A stretch of DNA of 64,000 bases from Prorocentrum cordatum (taxonomy: Eukaryota > Sar > Dinophyceae > Prorocentrales > Prorocentraceae). Positions within the stretch are counted from its first letter, which is position 1. Each line of letters starts with the position of its first letter. A model generated the notes under the pieces. The model saw nothing but the letters and a program-made list of their open reading frames with translations, had not been told where the DNA came from and searched no databases. The position numbers and the translations under genes are program-made. Shown here piece by piece: positions 60,358-64,000 of this stretch. The stretch is from assembly GCA_963575745.1 (NCBI GenBank), contig CAUYUJ010005005.1, positions 1 to 64,000 on the forward strand, given 5' to 3'.

Positions 60358-60929
60358 TAATTCTGATCGTGATATGGAAAAGGAGGGAGGAGAAGGAGGA
60401 GGGAGTGAGTAGACGGAGGCGCGACACGGATAACAAGAATTCACGACGCAAAACACTGAAATAAACACCGCAACATACTCCACGAGACGTGCAACTGCCT
60501 GCACAATGATCCGTTATCACCGTCGCACCCTTGCTCCGCACGCGTTCGACGGAAACTGGCGGCAATCAAACTGGCCCAATCTGCCAGGGCATCGCTCGTG
60601 GGGGGAGGGCCTCCTCGCCTCGGGCTGCTCTCCCGCAGCCGCGCCCCGCCGTCGACGGCAAGCGCGCGCCTTGTGGGTGCCCTGACCGTCCCAGGCGGCC
60701 GCCGCAGGCCCGAACGTGCGTTTGATTCGCCCATGTCGTCCAGCCCGCCCATCTGAACCAAGAAAGCCGGTTTCTGCTAAGACATCCTCACGATTCGCTC
60801 TGAAACTTGAACTGGCCACGGCGTGCAGGTGACGCTGGCGGTGTGCTGTCCGCGCCGAGGCGAGAACGCCGTTTGGACGGACTTTCGGCCATTATACGGT
60901 TCGGCCCGCATAGTACGCTATGTTATCAA
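60358..60929. other. Unique DNA, no gene supported
   Basis: A purine tract at 60375-60415. Minus-strand frames at 60441-60819 overlap one another and show no domain. Confidence 0.4.
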
Positions 60930-61196
60930 TGCGAGGCTAAGCTATGCGGTGTGATGCGATGCGATACTATGCTGTGCGATGCGATGCTATGCTATGCTAT
61001 AATACGCCATACTGTGCCATGCGATGATATGCTATTATATGCGATGCGATGCGATGCGATGCTATGACTTGCTATGCGATGCTATGCTATGCTATGCTAT
61101 GCTACGCGATGCTCGTCTATGCTGTGCTGTGCGATGCTATGCGCTGCTATGCGATGCTATACTATGCTCTGCTGTGCGATGCAATGCTATGTTGTA
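60930..61196. repeat. TATGC/GATGC pentanucleotide array
   Basis: GCGATGCTATGCTATGC-type units fill about 265 bp, mixing TATGC, GATGC, TGTGC and TATAC. ATG appears in every frame and reads as Met/Cys/Tyr/Ala. Confidence 0.95.
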
Positions 61197-61663
61197 GCTC
61201 CAGTTGGTTCCCGTTCCTCCCCCCACCACCACACACACGACCTCCTTATCACCCGAAGGGTGGTCGTACATGTAGGTATGCACTGGCAGGATCTCGCGGC
61301 CAGAGACACAACCGCCTCGCGCACACTTGCCTGGAGCGGGGAGGGATGGGGAGGAATGAGAACGATCTGGGAGGAGCGGGGAGGGGTGCATAAAGAGGTG
61401 TCTTGTGGGCCTCTTGGACTGTCTCAGAGCGCTCTGGGATCCACAGGCGCCTACGGAGGTCGTCTTGGAGGGCTCTGTGGGACGTTTTGGGCGATCCTGA
61501 AGCTTCTTGGGCCGTCTTGGAGGCCTTGTTGGGATGTCTTGCGGCGCTCTTGGGGTTCTCTGAGGCCGTCGTGGTTGCTATTCATACAAAGCGCATCTGC
61601 CAAACATGATCGACCCACGAACCCGGAAAGGAATATAGAAATGTAACGCATGGCAGCGTTTTC
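61197..61663. repeat. Degenerate CTCTTGGGG-type repeats with unique DNA
   Basis: 61385-61580 repeats CTTGG(A/G)(G/C), TCTTGGGCC and CTCTTGGGG about ten times, the reverse complement theme of 19185-19450. No gene. Confidence 0.5.
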
Positions 61664-61707
61664 AAAAAAAAAAAAAAAAAGAAAAAGAAAAAAAAAAAAA
61701 AAACAAA

Positions 61708-61765
<58 letters not shown>

Positions 61766-61801
61766 AAAAAAAAGAACAAAATAAAAAAAAAGAAAAACAA
61801 A
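61664..61801. repeat. A-rich tract, about 138 bp
   Basis: A-runs with single G or C, very similar in texture to 28926-29136. Confidence 0.95.
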
Positions 61802-62148
61802 GACACCTGATTGGGTGACGGGCAAGTGCAATGCTGATTGTACCGATCTTGATGTACCGTGCCGAGGGCTGTGCTGTGCTGCACCGTGCTGAATTGCGAT
61901 GTGCCATGCCGCGGTTGTGCTCTATAGCGTCGTGGATCGAGTCTTCCTTTGCATCCGAGTCCTGACCGAACTGATCTGGATCTGAAGCTCGAGCTGCCTG
62001 AACACATAGTAGCTGCCCCAGATCTAATTGACAGGGGGACATGCCAGGAGAACGCGCCGCGAAACGTCCCAAGGGACGCGCCAGGCGACGTGCCAAGGGA
62101 CATGCCATGGGGTCGCACCGTAGGACGTGCCAAGGGGACGCGCTACGG
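61802..62148. other. Unique DNA and short repeats, no gene
   Basis: GTGCTGTGCTG(C)ACCGTGCTG repeats near 61868. GGGACGCGCC/GGGACATGCC words recur at 62037-62130 and lead into the next array. Confidence 0.4.
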
Positions 62149-63050
62149 GACATCCTCAAAATTCCTGCGCGCGGGACGTGGCACGCGCGAGACATCCCCG
62201 GAATTCCTGCGAGCGGGACGTGCAAACAAACATTTCGCCTGAGACATCCTCTGAATTCTGGCCCCCCACGAGGCCCCCGCTCGAGACATCCCCCAAGTTT
62301 GCAAAACCAGCGTTTCGCTCGAGACATCCTCAACAAATTATGAACAACAAGCGTTTCGCTCGAGACATCCGGTCAAAATCCAAGGACATCCTTGCAAAAC
62401 AAACGAATTAGTCAAGACATCCTCAAAATTCGTGCGCGCGGAACACGGCACGCGCGAGACATCCTTGGAATTCCTGCGAGCGGGACGTGAAAACAAACAT
62501 TTCGCCTGAGACATCCTCTGAATTCTGGCCCCCCACGAGGCCCCCGCTCGAGACACCTCGCAATTTTGCAAAACCAGCGTTTCGCTTGAGACATCCTCAA
62601 CAAATTATGAAAAAAACAAGCGTTTCGCTCGAGACATCCGGTCAAAATCCAAGGACATCCTTGCAAAACAACCGAATTAGTCGAGACATCCTCAAAATTC
62701 GTGCGCGCGGAACACGGCACGCGCGAAACATCCTTGGAATACCTGCGCGCGGGACGTGAAAACAAACATTTCGCCTGAGACATCCTCTGAATGCTGCCCC
62801 CCCACGAGGCCCCCGCTCGAGACATCCCCCAATTTTGCACAACCAGCCTTTCGCTCGAGACATCCTCAACAAACTATGTTAAAACAAAAACGTCTCGCTC
62901 GAGACATCCTGCCACATTTATATATATATATATATATATATATAACAAAAAAACTAACAAAACAAGCGAATTAGTCGAGACATCCTCGAAATTCCTGCGC
63001 GCGGGACGCGGCATGCGCGAGGCATCCTCGGAATTCCTGCGCGCGGGGCG
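62149..63050. repeat. Tandem array with a 267-294 bp unit built from GAGACATCC sub-repeats
   Basis: GACATCCTC(A/G)AAATTC(C/G)TGCGCGCGG starts units at 62149, 62416, 62685 and 62979. Within each unit CGAGACATCC recurs about every 25-55 bp, often after GCGTTTCGCT. The last unit contains a (TA)n tract at 62920-62943. Confidence 0.9.
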
Positions 63051-63539
63051 CTTTTCCGCGTCGCGGTTGGGGCTCCAGACACCGTTATTTGTTGAGGATT
63101 CTGCGAAAAACGCTCCGCACCCTTTTTTAACAAGGGAAAGCGGGGGTCTGCGGACCTCGTTTTTTTATAGAGGATCCGAGATGGGGGGCGCACTTTCCTC
63201 GAGCGGGCACGCACGAAACGCACTTTTTCGAAACAAATCAGCACTTTACCTTGTCACTTACGCAGAATAATTTCGCCGGCCCTCTTCAAGTCAAAACCAA
63301 AGATAAACCATCTAAAAGAGAACCCTGGGCCGATGCCCTTTCCGGGAAAATAGACGCTTCCCAAAAAGGAATTAGGGCGATGTGTGTTCCTTGCGGCCCT
63401 CATACATCCCCAGGACGAAAGTTGTTTCCTCTTGGGCCCGGAACGACGGTGTGAAGTCTTGAGCAGACCCGTATGAGATAACCGCCGTCGGATCTCATGA
63501 AGCTCGCGCGGGTCCAAATGTGGTTTCGGTGTTTGTTTC
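63051..63539. other. Unique DNA, no gene supported
   Basis: No open frame with a recognisable domain. TTTTTTAACAAGGG and TTTTTTTATAGAGG are the only AT-rich words. Confidence 0.4.
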
Positions 63540-63689
63540 GGTGGATCCGATTTCCGTCCGTACGGATCCGATTTCGGATTAGCTGGATCCGTGCCCGGTC
63601 TCATTTTTTACGGCGGATCCGATTTCTACACCCTGTTTTAATTTTATACTATTAAATTAAACCAGGGAGCCGGAAGAAATCGGATCCGC
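63540..63689. mobile_element. GGATCCGATTT repeats and an AT-rich foldback
   Basis: GCGGATCCGATTTCT at 63613-63627 is the exact reverse complement of 63675-63689, and the inner CCTGTTTTAATTTTATA (from 63632) pairs with TATTAAATTAAACCAGG with two mismatches. Total about 77 bp. Extra direct copies of GGATCCGATTTC lie at 63543 and 63564. Confidence 0.7.
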
Positions 63690-64000
63690 GGACCCCGCAA
63701 ACCGCCCGTGATAAGATTCTATGGGGGAGGGGGGTTCGGTAATCAATTTTCCACGATGGGCCCTGCGTCGTCTCGCGCACTCCCATCGACTCCCCGCGCG
63801 AGCGGGCCCCATTCAACATGAATATATACATACATCCCCCCCCAGTTGCTGCAAACAGCTCGTCCGGTCGCCGTCCGTTCAGCGGCGCCGACGTTGTCTC
63901 GCGAACTCCTCATGGCCATTTTCACCTCAAGAGGAAAATCTTTCGTCCTGCGTAAATAAGTGTCCTCTTGAAGCCCTCTTCAAGCGCTTGGGGGGCCTCT
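63690..64000. other. Unique DNA to the window edge, no gene supported
   Basis: G-run at 63725-63735 and C-run at 63837-63844. No domain. Confidence 0.4.

Noticed and set aside
1-64000. Dinoflagellate spliced-leader relics (CCGTAGCCATTTTGGCTCAAG type), 5S rRNA, tRNA and snRNA genes
   Set aside because: Scanned by eye for the spliced-leader core and for tRNA T-arm words on both strands and found none. A covariance-model search would be needed to exclude them fully.
1-64000. CRISPR arrays
   Set aside because: The tandem arrays here have no alternating unique spacers of constant length; they are satellites and minisatellites.

Overview
The window looks like nuclear DNA of a dinoflagellate, assigned by inference. 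It is GC-rich and contains one intact-looking host gene. It also holds three long retroelements whose protein vocabulary is familiar from dinoflagellate genomes, and a very high load of microsatellites, minisatellites and foldback repeats. I found no rRNA, tRNA, CRISPR or bacterial operon structure, and no dinoflagellate spliced-leader relic. Several long open frames are by-products of GC-rich or repetitive DNA and were left out.

Region 1 (1-10,970, + strand) is element A, a non-LTR retrotransposon with broken frames. In order it encodes a coiled-coil/gag-like ORF1, Ser/Arg/Pro-rich linkers, an RNase H domain, an AP-type endonuclease, a reverse transcriptase, a pair of zinc-finger-like knuckles and a C5-cytosine-methyltransferase-like domain. 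A repeat-rich 3' tail follows. RNase H upstream of the endonuclease and a methyltransferase-like domain at the C terminus are both unusual.

Region 2 (11-20.7 kb) has no gene I can support. It holds a MITE-like element, a foldback element, other dispersed repeats and long microsatellites, one of them about 500 bp of ATC/CAG-type repeat.

Region 3 (20.7-27.3 kb, - strand) is element B, a decayed Ty1/Copia-order element: gag remnant, protease, pre-integrase/integrase, RT and RNase H, with many frameshifts and a damaged RT active site.

Region 4 (about 29.8-46.0 kb, - strand) is element C, a very long LINE-like element lying between two GA microsatellites. Its ORF2 of about 1,650 codons (endonuclease, RT, zinc knuckle, RNase H) has one frameshift. 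Upstream lie several shorter ORFs, including one with coiled coil, a Cys-rich one, two with hydrophobic or signal-like segments, and one with a possible ADP-ribosyltransferase-like HGT motif. At least twelve short hairpins with a conserved core and locally complementary arms are scattered through this element at intervals often near 1.1 kb. I see them nowhere else in the window.

Region 5 (46-64 kb) repeats the dispersed families of region 2 (46.9-48.0 kb). It then has a single-exon SLC35/triose-phosphate-type transporter gene (48.7-49.7 kb, - strand) and a 104-codon unknown ORF (55.5-55.8 kb, - strand). The rest is a dense series of tandem repeats with periods of 5, 6, 22, 45, 73, 77, 89, about 100, about 150 and about 270 bp, plus A-rich tracts and an AT-rich foldback near the right edge.
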